From: Clostridium chrysemydis
Lineage (GTDB): Bacteria > Bacillota > Clostridia > Clostridiales > Clostridiaceae
Reading direction: 5' to 3'
DNA: 64,000 nucleotides
Assembly (NCBI RefSeq): GCF_015234215.1
Contig: NZ_JADEKP010000009.1
Span: 1 to 64,000, forward strand
Shown here: piece after piece, positions 1-9,100 of the stretch
Position numbering within the stretch: the first letter of the stretch is position 1
How the letters are laid out: each line of letters opens with the position of its first letter
Position numbers and translations under genes: made by a program
Notes under the pieces: generated by a model
Told to the model about the DNA's origin: nothing
What the model saw: only the letters and a program-made list of their open reading frames with translations
Databases searched by the model: none

Positions 1-388
1 ATGTACCATAATCTCACCTCGAAAAATTTTTTTATTTTTTTAGATATTTTGATTATGGACATAAAAAATAGTCTCTATTCACGCAAATACTTTAAAATAC
101 CAACAAAGAAGCAAAACAATATTGTAGTGGAAATGAAAGATACTATATAGGTAGAGCGATAATTTTATACTTAATCAATTTAACTTGTATTAATAAAACT
201 TTTTTAATATTAAATTGATTAATATAATAAAAAATATGTTAAGTGGGAAAATTAAAGTTAAAGATAGAAATTGTAGAAAAAAATGATAATTATTAACTAT
301 ATGTTAATTAATCAGTTAGAATAATAGAAGAAAATAAAATTATAGTAAGATATAAATTAGATAAATAGAAAGTCTTTGGGAGGTAAGT
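1..388. other. Upstream intergenic region without a gene
   Basis: No open reading frame with a plausible ribosome binding site is visible on either strand. The stretch is very AT-rich. Its only clear structure is a perfect 13-bp inverted repeat, listed separately. It probably holds the promoter of the response-regulator gene that follows, but I could not place the -35 and -10 boxes convincingly. Confidence 0.6.
171..222. repeat. 13-bp perfect inverted repeat upstream of response regulator
   Basis: TTAATCAATTTAA at 171-183 is repeated as its reverse complement at 210-222, with a 26-nt spacer. There is no T-run after it, so it does not look like a terminator. It could be a protein-binding site or simply a product of AT-rich sequence. 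Confidence 0.4.
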
Positions 389-1081
389 ATGAGAGAGGAA
401 TCTAAAGGTAATATTTTAATAGTTGAAGATGATATTGATATAAACGGATTATTATATAAAGTTTTATTAAAGAATGGTTACGATGCAAGGCAAGCTTTTT
501 CAGGTTCAGAAGGAAAGATGTGCTTAGAATTATATGATTATGATTTAGTTCTTTTAGATTTGATGTTACCTGGAATAACAGGAGAAGAATTTATTAAACA
601 AATAAGAGAAATCAAAAATACTCCTATAATAGTTGTATCAGCTAAAAATGAGGTTTTTGATAAGGTGAATGTTTTAAAACTTGGAGCCGATGACTTTATT
701 ACTAAGCCTTTCAATATTGAAGAACTTTTAGCAAGGGTAGAAGTCCAAATAAGAAGAAGTAAATTTAACAACTCTTTAGAGAATGAAAAATTAAAGTTTA
801 AAAATCTAGAGATAGACCCAAGTTCAAGAGAAGTTAGGATAAACGGAGAACTTTTGAGTTTAACATTAAAGGAATTTAAAATTCTTGAATTACTAGTTAA
901 AAATCCTAAGAGAGTTTTTACTAAAGCAAACCTTTTTGAAAGAGTTTGGGAAGAAGAATTTTTAGGAGATGATAACACTATTAATGTTCATATGAGCAAC
1001 TTAAGAAATAAACTAAGTGAATTAGATAGTGAGAATGAATATATAAAAACAATATGGGGCGTTGGATTTAAGATGGAATAG
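389..1081 (+). CDS. OmpR/PhoB-family response regulator
   Basis: A 230-residue two-domain response regulator. The N-terminal receiver domain has the acidic pair near residues 14-15 (VEDD), the phosphoacceptor Asp at about 57 in LVLLDLMLPG, and the conserved Lys at about 106 in FITKPF. The C-terminal winged helix (about 130-228) ends in the usual IKTIWGVGFKME. The ATG is preceded by GGGAGGTAAGT. Downstream lie an ABC ATPase, two ABC-2 permeases and a histidine kinase, the arrangement of lantibiotic/antimicrobial-peptide immunity modules such as CprRK-CprABC of C. difficile or NisRK-FEG. It is therefore probably phosphorylated by the kinase at 3597-4499 and activates the ABC genes. The inducing signal is unknown. 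Placement first in the cluster, apart from the kinase, is unusual but not rare. Confidence 0.93.
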   Translation: MREESKGNILIVEDDIDINGLLYKVLLKNGYDARQAFSGSEGKMCLELYDYDLVLLDLMLPGITGEEFIKQIREIKNTPIIVVSAKNEVFDKVNVLKLGADDFITKPFNIEELLARVEVQIRRSKFNNSLENEKLKFKNLEIDPSSREVRINGELLSLTLKEFKILELLVKNPKRVFTKANLFERVWEEEFLGDDNTINVHMSNLRNKLSELDSENEYIKTIWGVGFKME

Positions 1082-1092
1082 AAAATTAAGTC

Positions 1093-1114
1093 TTTCTTAA
1101 GTGTTTCTTTAGTG
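1093..1114 (+). promoter_or_regulatory. Two tandem 11-bp direct repeats, probable response-regulator site
   Basis: TTTCTTAAGTG (1093-1103) is followed immediately by TTTCTTTAGTG (1104-1114), with 10 of 11 positions identical. OmpR-family regulators bind direct repeats with a one-turn period as head-to-tail dimers. The repeat lies 60-80 bp upstream of the ABC ATPase start, so it is probably the site from which the adjacent regulator activates the transporter genes. Confidence 0.55.
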
Positions 1115-1175
1115 GGATTTGAAAATTATACCTTAAAATACAACCTATAGAGAAAATTTAAGAGGAGATGATATC

Positions 1176-2096
1176 TTGAATAACATTATACAAGTTAGAA
1201 ACTTGAATAAGAGCTTTAGAAATAATATTATACTAGAAGATTTAAATATGAATGTTAAAAAAGGTGAAATTTATGGCTTAGTTGGTAAAAATGGTGCTGG
1301 AAAAACAACACTTATAAGAATGATACTAGGCCTAACTGAGGTTACATCAGGAGAAATAGCATTATTTAATAAAACTTCAAAAAAAGAAATGAGAGAAGTT
1401 AGGAGTAATATCGGAAATATTATAGAAACTCCTGCATTTTACCCTTACCTTTCAGCTAAGAAAAATTTAGAATATTACAAAATTCAAAGGGGAGTAGTGG
1501 GAGGAACATCTATAGATGAGCTTCTTAGACTAGTTGGACTTTCTCATACTGGGAAAATGAAGTTTAGCAAATTTTCATTAGGTATGAAACAAAGACTTGG
1601 GCTTGCACTTGCTCTTCTTGGAGACCCAGAACTTTTAATCTTAGATGAACCTACTAACGGATTAGATCCAGTAGGAATAAAAGAAATAAGGGAAGTTTTA
1701 ATAAATTTAAACAAAGTTAAAGGAGTTACTATTTTAGTTTCAAGCCATATATTAGGTGAATTATCTCAACTTGCAACTTGCTACGGTTTTTTAAGTGATA
1801 AAAAAATAGTTGAAGAAATAACAAAAGAAGAATTAAATGAAAAATGCAAGCATCACCTTTTAATAAAAGTAAGCGATCCTAAAAAATCTACAGTTATATT
1901 AGAAAAAGTTATGAGAAACACTTCTTACGAAGTTTTAAATGATGGTTTTATTAAAATATATAAAGATTTAGATAAACCAGAAGTTATAAATAGAAATTTA
2001 GTAGAATCAGGAATAGAAGTATACTCAATAGAAAGAGTTGGTGTAAATTTAGAAGAATACTTTGTTGACCTTATCGGAGGTGAGCAAAATGTTTAG
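1176..2096 (+). CDS. ABC exporter ATP-binding protein (antimicrobial-peptide resistance type)
   Basis: A 306-residue ABC ATPase. Walker A GKNGAGKT is at about 37-44, the signature SLGMKQR at about 134-140, Walker B LLILDEPTNG from about 153, and the H-loop SSHILGEL near 190. The C-terminal ~80 residues are the regulatory tail typical of the BcrA/CcmA-like DrrA group. The start is TTG at 1176, preceded by AAGAGGAGATGATATC. It should power the two membrane proteins encoded next and export or displace peptide antibiotics, judging by family resemblance to CprA/NisF-type immunity transporters. Its last 8 bases overlap the next gene, so the two are translationally coupled. Confidence 0.9.
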   Translation: MNNIIQVRNLNKSFRNNIILEDLNMNVKKGEIYGLVGKNGAGKTTLIRMILGLTEVTSGEIALFNKTSKKEMREVRSNIGNIIETPAFYPYLSAKKNLEYYKIQRGVVGGTSIDELLRLVGLSHTGKMKFSKFSLGMKQRLGLALALLGDPELLILDEPTNGLDPVGIKEIREVLINLNKVKGVTILVSSHILGELSQLATCYGFLSDKKIVEEITKEELNEKCKHHLLIKVSDPKKSTVILEKVMRNTSYEVLNDGFIKIYKDLDKPEVINRNLVESGIEVYSIERVGVNLEEYFVDLIGGEQNV

Positions 2097-2823
2097 AGTT
2101 TTAAAATCAGAACTTTATAAGAGTAACAGACTTGGAACTTATATAATAAACGGAATAATAGTATTAGGAATATTGCTTTTAGCTTTATTAACTAAGGATA
2201 ATGGAATTAAGGAACATGGAATATTCTTTTTAACTGATATAGCTTTTTCGATGCTGCCTTTATTTTCACTTGTATATGTTTCATATTTCTTTGAAGATAA
2301 TAAATACGATACTTTAAAAAATTCAGTATCATCAAGCATTTCAAAAAATGAAATATATTTAGGGAAGTTTTTAAATCAGGTTATATTATTAATAATTTCA
2401 ATAGTGGTAGCTTTAGTTTCATTTGTTATTATAATAAACATATTTAACATAGGTGGAAATGATCAACTTAATAATATACTTCTTATAATTAAAAAGCTTT
2501 TTATATCATTACCTGTTTATATTTCACTTATAGCGTTATATGATTTAGTAGTTAGCTTATTTAGAAAAGAAGGAATAGCTATTTTTATGTGTGTAATAGT
2601 TATTCAAGCTGTTAATGCTTTAAGTGCATTAATAGATTATTACGGTGGGAAAATAGCACAAGATATAACACCATATATACTAACTAATCCATTAAAAACA
2701 ATTATTTTTAATAATAACATAACAAACGATTCTTTAAATAAATGTTTAATAGGAGGAGTAGCAAGTCTTATAATTTATTTAGCTATAGGAATTATTGTAT
2801 TTAATAAAAGAGATATTAAGTAG
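2089..2823 (+). CDS. ABC-2 type permease, lantibiotic-immunity-like (first of two)
   Basis: A 244-residue integral membrane protein with about six hydrophobic segments. The ATG at 2089 lies 6 nt after CGGAGGTGAG and overlaps the ATPase stop codon. An in-frame upstream TTG at 2062 would add nine residues but has no ribosome site. N-terminal MFRVLKSELYKSNRL is the cytoplasmic leader seen in MutE/EpiE-type permeases. It probably forms a heterodimer with the product of 2834-3577 and is driven by the upstream ATPase. Confidence 0.85.
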   Translation: MFRVLKSELYKSNRLGTYIINGIIVLGILLLALLTKDNGIKEHGIFFLTDIAFSMLPLFSLVYVSYFFEDNKYDTLKNSVSSSISKNEIYLGKFLNQVILLIISIVVALVSFVIIINIFNIGGNDQLNNILLIIKKLFISLPVYISLIALYDLVVSLFRKEGIAIFMCVIVIQAVNALSALIDYYGGKIAQDITPYILTNPLKTIIFNNNITNDSLNKCLIGGVASLIIYLAIGIIVFNKRDIK

Positions 2824-2833
2824 GTGATATTTT

Positions 2834-3577
2834 ATGCTTAATTTAATAAAAGCTGACCTATACAAATATATAAATAGACCATATATTTATATATTAAATA
2901 TAATTTTAGTAAGTGGAATAATAATTTTAGGGTTTTCCTACGGTTATTCATTTAGGATGAGAGGGGCAAAGGAAAGCCTCATTAACCCATTATTATTTAT
3001 GCTTAACTTTTCAGGAATCTTTGTATTTACATTTTCAGATAACATAATTGAAAAAGGTAAATATAATACTATAAAAAATATAGCCTCATCAGATATTAAG
3101 AGAAGTAGTATTTTTATAGGAAAAGTAATAACTCAACTAATATTAGGGTTAATAACTTTTTTTATTTGTTTTATAGTAACAATTATAGTATCTTATGTAT
3201 TTGATATCATGCCAAATGGAGGAATAAATGATTTTATAGATGTGTTTTTTAGGTATATGGTATCAATCCCAACACTTTTAGGTTGTATATCATTTTATAC
3301 ATTAATATTACTTTTTGTAAAAGGTGAAGGAAGAGGGGCTTTTTTATCTCTAATAGTTGCATTTATATTTCCAACGATATCAGTGTTATTAAGTCAAAAT
3401 ATAGGTCATATATTTACAATTATAGATAAATATTTTTTAATGAATTCATTAGATCTTATAAGTAAGGAATTACTTACATTTAGTGATGCTACTAGATGTA
3501 TTAGTGCAGGGATAATTAATACAATAATATTTATGTTTTTAGGGATTTTAATGATGAAGAAAAAAGATATAAAATAA
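2834..3577 (+). CDS. ABC-2 type permease, lantibiotic-immunity-like (second of two)
   Basis: A 247-residue membrane protein with about six transmembrane segments, starting MLNLIKADLYKYINRP. It is homologous in layout to the preceding permease: the same short amphipathic N-terminus and a C-terminal KKKDIK versus KRDIK. This supports an old tandem duplication giving the MutE/MutG-like pair. It lies 10 nt after the first permease with ribosome site TAGGTGAT. Its substrate is not visible in the sequence. Confidence 0.85.
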   Translation: MLNLIKADLYKYINRPYIYILNIILVSGIIILGFSYGYSFRMRGAKESLINPLLFMLNFSGIFVFTFSDNIIEKGKYNTIKNIASSDIKRSSIFIGKVITQLILGLITFFICFIVTIIVSYVFDIMPNGGINDFIDVFFRYMVSIPTLLGCISFYTLILLFVKGEGRGAFLSLIVAFIFPTISVLLSQNIGHIFTIIDKYFLMNSLDLISKELLTFSDATRCISAGIINTIIFMFLGILMMKKKDIK

Positions 3578-3596
3578 TAAGGAGGTGGCTTAAGTT

Positions 3597-4499
3597 TTGT
3601 TAGGATTATTGATATTTTTACTATTAATAATAATATTAATTTTAACTTTTATATTATTAGTTAGGAATAGAGAAATAAAAAATATAACATCTGAAATAAA
3701 TAATATAAATACAGAAAACAGTAGAAGAAATATAAGACTTAAGGCACCTTCTAAGGTTTTAGGGAAATTAGTTAAAGAAATAAACTCATTAATAGAAGAA
3801 AAGAATGATAATATAGAAGCATATAAGAAAAAGGATATAGAACTTAGAGATTCTATTGCAAATATGTCACACGACTTAAGGACTCCCTTGACATCTATTA
3901 TGGGATATATTTATTTATTAGAGGAAGAAGAAACAACAGAAGAAGATAAACAAATTTATTTATCAATAGTTAAGAAAAGATCAGAAGTTTTAGAAAAACT
4001 AATAGGAGATTTTTATTCACTTTCAAGGATACAAGCAGAACATTATGAATTGGAACTTACAGAAATAGTCCCAGCAGATGTTTTAGTAGAAATAATAGCA
4101 GCTTTTTACGAATCAATAGCGGATAAAATTGGAGAGCCTATTATAGATATAGATGAAAAAAGATATAAAATATTAGGTGAAAAAAGCGCTTTAAATAGAG
4201 TATTTACGAATATAATAGAAAATATTTTAAAACATGGCGAAGGTGATGTAAAGATAGGGCTAAAACCAGAAGGAGAGAGTTTAATTATAGAATTTTCAAA
4301 TAAAGCAGAATCTCTTGATGAGATAAGCGCAAAAAGAATATTTGAGAAATTTTTTACTGGAGATAGGATGAGAACAGGACAAAACACAGGTCTTGGACTT
4401 GCGATAGTTAAGCTACTAGTAGAAAAAATGAACGGAGAAATAAGTAGCGAAAAAGTAGATGATAGATTAGTTATAAAATTAAAATTCAATAGGATATAA
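3597..4499 (+). CDS. Sensor histidine kinase, partner of the upstream regulator
   Basis: A 300-residue histidine kinase with TTG start at 3597 after AAGGAGGTGGCTTAAGTT. A single N-terminal transmembrane segment (about 3-22) leads directly into the dimerisation/phosphoacceptor helix, SHDLRTPLT with His at about 92. There is no extracellular sensor domain. The HATPase part shows the N-box around residues 200-215 (NIIENILKHG) and a G-box NTGLGLAI near 262. Such compact kinases next to ABC permeases usually sense through the transporter or the membrane, which fits an antimicrobial-peptide detoxification module. It is the last gene of the cluster, followed at once by a strong terminator. Confidence 0.9.
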   Translation: MLGLLIFLLLIIILILTFILLVRNREIKNITSEINNINTENSRRNIRLKAPSKVLGKLVKEINSLIEEKNDNIEAYKKKDIELRDSIANMSHDLRTPLTSIMGYIYLLEEEETTEEDKQIYLSIVKKRSEVLEKLIGDFYSLSRIQAEHYELELTEIVPADVLVEIIAAFYESIADKIGEPIIDIDEKRYKILGEKSALNRVFTNIIENILKHGEGDVKIGLKPEGESLIIEFSNKAESLDEISAKRIFEKFFTGDRMRTGQNTGLGLAIVKLLVEKMNGEISSEKVDDRLVIKLKFNRI

Positions 4500-4505
4500 A
4501 ATATT

Positions 4506-4537
4506 AGCCCTGTAGTGTTTCTACAGGGCTTTATTTT
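4506..4537 (+). terminator. Intrinsic terminator after histidine kinase gene
   Basis: A perfect 10-bp stem, AGCCCTGTAG (4506-4515) with CTACAGGGCT (4521-4530), has a 5-nt loop and is followed by TTATTTT. Confidence 0.93.
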
Positions 4538-4711
4538 GAATAAAATGTAAATATTCTATATGAAAAATTATAACATATATTCATTATGATACAATTTTAC
4601 TAAGAGGTGATAGGATGCTAGGAATTATAGGAGCATAGGTATTTTTGCCTATAAGGGTGTAAAGTATTTATAAGTATGATTTAAAACTAAATAGGGGGAA
4701 CAAAAGAAGAA

Positions 4712-5335
4712 ATGGAATCAATAATTATTTTAAGTATAATTATTTTAGCTTTAGTTATTACAGTTAAAATAATAGAAACAAAGCACAAAGCAAAACTTAC
4801 AGGATATATAGGAGAAAGAGAAACTAAAAAGAGTTTATCAAATCTAAAAGAATATAGGATTTTAGATGATGTACTTTTAAAAACTCAAAGGGGAACGACT
4901 CAAATAGATCACATACTTATAGGTCCAAATGGAGTCTTTTCAATAGAAGATAAAAACTATAGTGGGTGGATTTATGGAGATGAAAATTATAAATTTTGGA
5001 CTCAAGTTATATATAATAAGAAGAGTAGATTTTATAATCCAATTTGGCAAAACAAAGGACACGTAAAGGCTATAGATAATATAATTACTGATAAGTTTAA
5101 AGTAAAAGCAGTATCAGTAATAGTATTTTCAAATAGATGTGAGTTAAAAAAGATAAAAGCAAAAGATATAGTAATAAAAAGAAATATGCTAAATAAGACT
5201 ATTAAAAATTATAGTAATAAAAAGAATTTAACAAAGGAAGAGATAGATAATATTTATTATAATCTAAGTAAAGCAAATATATTAGATAAAAAATCTAGAA
5301 AAGAGCATCTAGAAAAGGTCAAATTAAAAAAATAG
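4712..5335 (+). CDS. NERD-domain (nuclease-related) protein
   Basis: A 207-residue protein. One N-terminal membrane segment (about 4-20) is followed by a NERD domain: GERETKKSLSNL, then TQIDHILIGPNGVFSIEDKNYSG with the Asp and the E-x-K-like residues (here EDK) expected of the restriction-endonuclease-like fold. The C-terminal 50 residues are lysine-rich. NERD proteins are thought to be nucleases or nucleic-acid-processing factors, but their biological role is mostly undefined. The next gene begins 12 nt downstream, so the two form an operon. Further downstream is a helicase of a defence-like type, but three terminators and promoters lie between, so a link is only a guess. Confidence 0.8.
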   Translation: MESIIILSIIILALVITVKIIETKHKAKLTGYIGERETKKSLSNLKEYRILDDVLLKTQRGTTQIDHILIGPNGVFSIEDKNYSGWIYGDENYKFWTQVIYNKKSRFYNPIWQNKGHVKAIDNIITDKFKVKAVSVIVFSNRCELKKIKAKDIVIKRNMLNKTIKNYSNKKNLTKEEIDNIYYNLSKANILDKKSRKEHLEKVKLKK

Positions 5336-5347
5336 AGGCGGTATAAA

Positions 5348-5659
5348 ATGGGGTTGTTAGAAGAGGTATTACAAGTAGCTTTAATTGGAATAATAGCATA
5401 CTTTATATCGATAAAACTACTTAATAAATTAAATATAATAAAAAAGATAAAAGAAAAAAATAGTGATGGAAAACACAATTATAGAGTAGGGATTATAAGT
5501 ATGATATCTTATGCAGTGGTACTTATAGCGATTAATATTATTTTTGATAGCTTAAGGTTATACAATTCAGAAAACATAAGGATAGGAATAGCTGTTGGAG
5601 TGGGACTAGCATTACTATATTTTTTGATATGGAAAGAAGAAGTAGAAGATATTGTTTAA
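5348..5659 (+). CDS. Small membrane protein of unknown function
   Basis: A 103-residue protein with three hydrophobic stretches (about 5-25, 50-68 and 80-96) separated by lysine-rich loops. I do not recognise a family. It lies 12 nt after the NERD gene with ribosome site AGAGGCGG, so it is co-transcribed. Two membrane-anchored proteins in one operon suggest a shared location at the membrane. Confidence 0.65.
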   Translation: MGLLEEVLQVALIGIIAYFISIKLLNKLNIIKKIKEKNSDGKHNYRVGIISMISYAVVLIAINIIFDSLRLYNSENIRIGIAVGVGLALLYFLIWKEEVEDIV

Positions 5660-5857
5660 ATATAATATATTTTAAAAAGATAAAATTATGTTGTGTAATA
5701 TGATAAGGTAAACGAATACCATTTAATAAAATGTAAAATCTATAATAAAAGGTGTAAATATTTCTCACTTTGTACTATAATAGGTAAGTCGTTTAAATTT
5801 GACCTATGAGGAAGACTTAGAAGTAAATGCTTAGAAATTTATTTTAGAGGTGAGAAA

Positions 5858-6046
5858 ATGTTAAATAAATCATTAAACGTAATTTTAGGAGCTTCATTTG
5901 TATCTTTAATTTTACTAGGAATAGTAGAATATTTTAGTAAATACGATTTAAGCTTTAATTCATTAAATATTATTTCAGGAATTACAGGAATCGGAATATT
6001 ATTTGCAGTAATGTATTTTATGCACAAAATTAAATTAGCTAAATAA
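5858..6046 (+). CDS. Small two-helix membrane protein, hypothetical
   Basis: A 62-residue hydrophobic protein with two transmembrane segments (about 8-25 and 36-56) and a basic C-terminus (HKIKLAK). The start ATG follows TAGAGGTGAGAAA. It has its own strong terminator just downstream and about 200 bp of upstream sequence, so it is probably a single-gene unit. No family recognised. Confidence 0.6.
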   Translation: MLNKSLNVILGASFVSLILLGIVEYFSKYDLSFNSLNIISGITGIGILFAVMYFMHKIKLAK

Positions 6047-6072
6047 GATAATATTTTATATGGAATATACAT

Positions 6073-6108
6073 ACGGGTGTTACAGTATTTTTGTAACACC
6101 CGTTTTTC
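6073..6108 (+). terminator. Intrinsic terminator after small membrane protein gene
   Basis: A perfect 12-bp stem: ACGGGTGTTACA (6073-6084) pairs with TGTAACACCCGT (6092-6103), followed by a T-run. Confidence 0.93.
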
Positions 6109-6140
6109 ATTTGGTATAATTAAATAAAGAGGTGAATTAT

Positions 6141-9100
6141 TTGAAAGAGGGAATATATGAGCAAGTTATAAATAAAGAGGTATTAAAAAATATAGAATTA
6201 TTAGATAAAACTAAGTATTTAGTAGATACAGAAAAAATAGATAAAGAAGAAGCTAAGGTGGTTTTATCAAGTTACATAGAAGAAGTTATAAGAAAGTCAC
6301 TTAATTATATAAGAGATAATGAAAAAGAAGAGTCAAAGAAGCTTTTAAGCCAGATTGAGGCTTGTAATAAAATAATAAATATACTTGAAAAGATATCTAA
6401 TGATGCGGAAATAGATAAATATAAAATTGAAGAAAGAGGAGAAATACTAACTTCTCTATATTCAAAAATTAATAATAGTAGATCACTTAAAAAAGGAAAA
6501 GCAGTAAGACCAGTAACTCCAATATCACAAAGTTCTCTTTTTACGGGGGCTAGCTTAGAACCTAATATGCTAGGAGAACTTAATAAAGAAATATTATCTT
6601 GTGATTCTATAGATTTGTTAGTTTCATTTGTAAAGTGGAGTGGTATAAGGTGCATAATAGATAGCTTGAAGGAAGCTACTAACAATGGAAAAAGATTAAG
6701 GATAATTACTACATCATATATGGGAGCATCTGATTTTAAAGCTATAGATGAGTTAAGTAGGCTTAAAAATACAGAAATAAAAGTTTCTTATGATACTGAA
6801 AGGACTAGACTTCACGCAAAAGCTTATATGTTTTCAAGAGAAACTGGATTTACTACAGCATACATAGGGTCATCTAATCTATCAAATGCAGCGCTAACTT
6901 CTGGGTTAGAATGGAATATAAAAATTACGGAAAAAGATTCTTTTGATATAGTAAATAAGTTTAATGCAACCTTTGAGAGCTATTTTAACGATTCAGAATT
7001 TGTTTTATATAAAGGAACTGATGAGGATAAGTTACTTTTAAAAAGAGCATTGAAAAAAGAAGTTAGAGATGAAAGTGAAGATTTTAATTATACTTTAGAT
7101 ATAAGACCTTTCTCGTATCAAAAAGAAATATTAGAAAAATTAGAAGTAGAAAGAGAAATCTTTAATAGGCATAGAAATCTTTTAGTAGCAGCTACAGGTG
7201 TTGGTAAAACTGTAATATCAGCCTTTGATTACAAAAATTTTTGCAAAAAGAATAATTTTTCTAACAAAAATACATTACTATTTGTAGCACATAGAGAAGA
7301 AATCTTAAAGCAAAGTAGAGATACTTTTAGGGCAATATTAAAAGATAGAAATTTTGGAGATCTAGTCGTAGGTAAATATAAAGGAGAAAATTTAGATCAT
7401 TTATTTATATCTATTCAAAGCTTAAATAGCAAGGAATTAATAGATATAACATCAGAGGATAAATATGATTTTATTATTGTAGATGAGTTTCATCATGCAC
7501 TTGCACCTTCATATAGAAAATTACTAGAATATTATAAGCCTAAAGTGTTATTAGGGCTTACTGCAACTCCTGAGAGAGCAGATGGTAAAAGTGTTTTCAG
7601 TTATTTTGAAAATAGAATTTCTGCAGAGATAAGATTACCAGAAGCAATAGATAGAAAATTATTATGTCCTTTTCAATATTTTGCAGTTACAGATGATATA
7701 GATTTATCTAGACTAAAATGGAAAAGAAAAGGATATGATTTATCAGAACTTAATAAAGTTTATACAGGAAATGATTTAAGGGTAGACCAAATCATAAGAA
7801 GTTTAAATGAATATGTTACTGATTTAGATGATGTTAAAGGATTAGGTTTTTGCGTTAGCGTTGAGCATGCAAAATATATGGCAGAAAGCTTTAAAAGAAG
7901 AGGCATAAAATCTATAGCTGTAACTGGAGAGAGCTTAGATTATGAGAGAAAAGATGCAAAAAGATTGTTAGTAAGTGGCGAAATAAAATTTATATTTGCA
8001 GTAGATATTTATAATGAAGGGGTTGATATTCCTGAAATTAATACTGTAATGTTTTTAAGACCTACGGAAAGTTTAACTGTATTTTTACAACAGCTTGGAA
8101 GAGGGCTTAGACTTTCAGATGATAAGGAATGTTTGACTGTTTTAGACTTTGTAGGACAAGCTAATAAAAACTATAATTTTGAAGAGAAGTTTAGGGCTTT
8201 AATAGGAAAAACTAATAAACCGGTAAAAGAATATATTGAAAATGGATTTTTAACTTTGCCTAGAGGTTCATATATTAAGCTAGAAAAGAGAGCAAAAGAA
8301 TATATTTTAGAAAATATAAAAAGTTTAACTAATAATAAAAGAAATTTAATTTCTAAAATAAAGAATTTTAAAAGTGATACAAATTTAGAGCTTAATTTTT
8401 ATAATTTTATATCTCACTATAACCTATCTTTGATAGATTTTTATGGTAAATCAGGTGATAGGAGTTTTAGTAGATTATTAGTTGATGCAGGTGAGAAAGA
8501 AGATTTTAATGAAAAATTAGAAAAAGATATCACTAAAAAACTTAAAAACTTATTTAGTATTAATTCAAGAAGATTTATTGATTTTATTTTAAAATTAATT
8601 AATGGAAGAGTAGAATTTAATAATATGAGCAATGAAGATATCTTAATGGCGTATATGTTTTATTATACAATGTTTGATGCGAGCCCTGAAAAATTAGGAT
8701 ATACAGATTTAAAAGATGGTATAAATGATTTATTAAAAAATACAAATATGATAAATGAAGTTAAAGAAATATTAGAATTTAATTATAGCAATATTTCATT
8801 TATAGATAAAAAAGTAGATTTAGTATTTGAATGTCCTTTAGACTTACATTGCGTATATAGTAGAAATCAAATTATGGCCGCCTTAGGATATTATAATGAA
8901 AAAAAGCCAAGTTTTAGAGAAGGGGTAAAGTATTTTAAAGATAAAAAATTAGATGCGTTTTTTATAACATTAAATAAAAGCGATAAAGAATTTTCACCAT
9001 CTACCCTTTATGAAGACTATGCAATAAATGATAAATTATTTCACTGGCAGAGTCAAAGCACAACTTCGTTAGAAAGTAACACAGGACAAAGATATATTAA

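Noticed and set aside
54-170. Type I c-di-GMP (GEMM) riboswitch near the window start, prompted by CACGCAAA
   Set aside because: The diagnostic GCACAGGGCAAACC and the tetraloop-receptor segments are absent.
538-978. A 146-codon frame on the minus strand within the response regulator gene
   Set aside because: It is entirely inside a gene with clear domains, has no ribosome site and reads as low-complexity Ser/Leu, the usual antisense shadow of AT-rich coding DNA.
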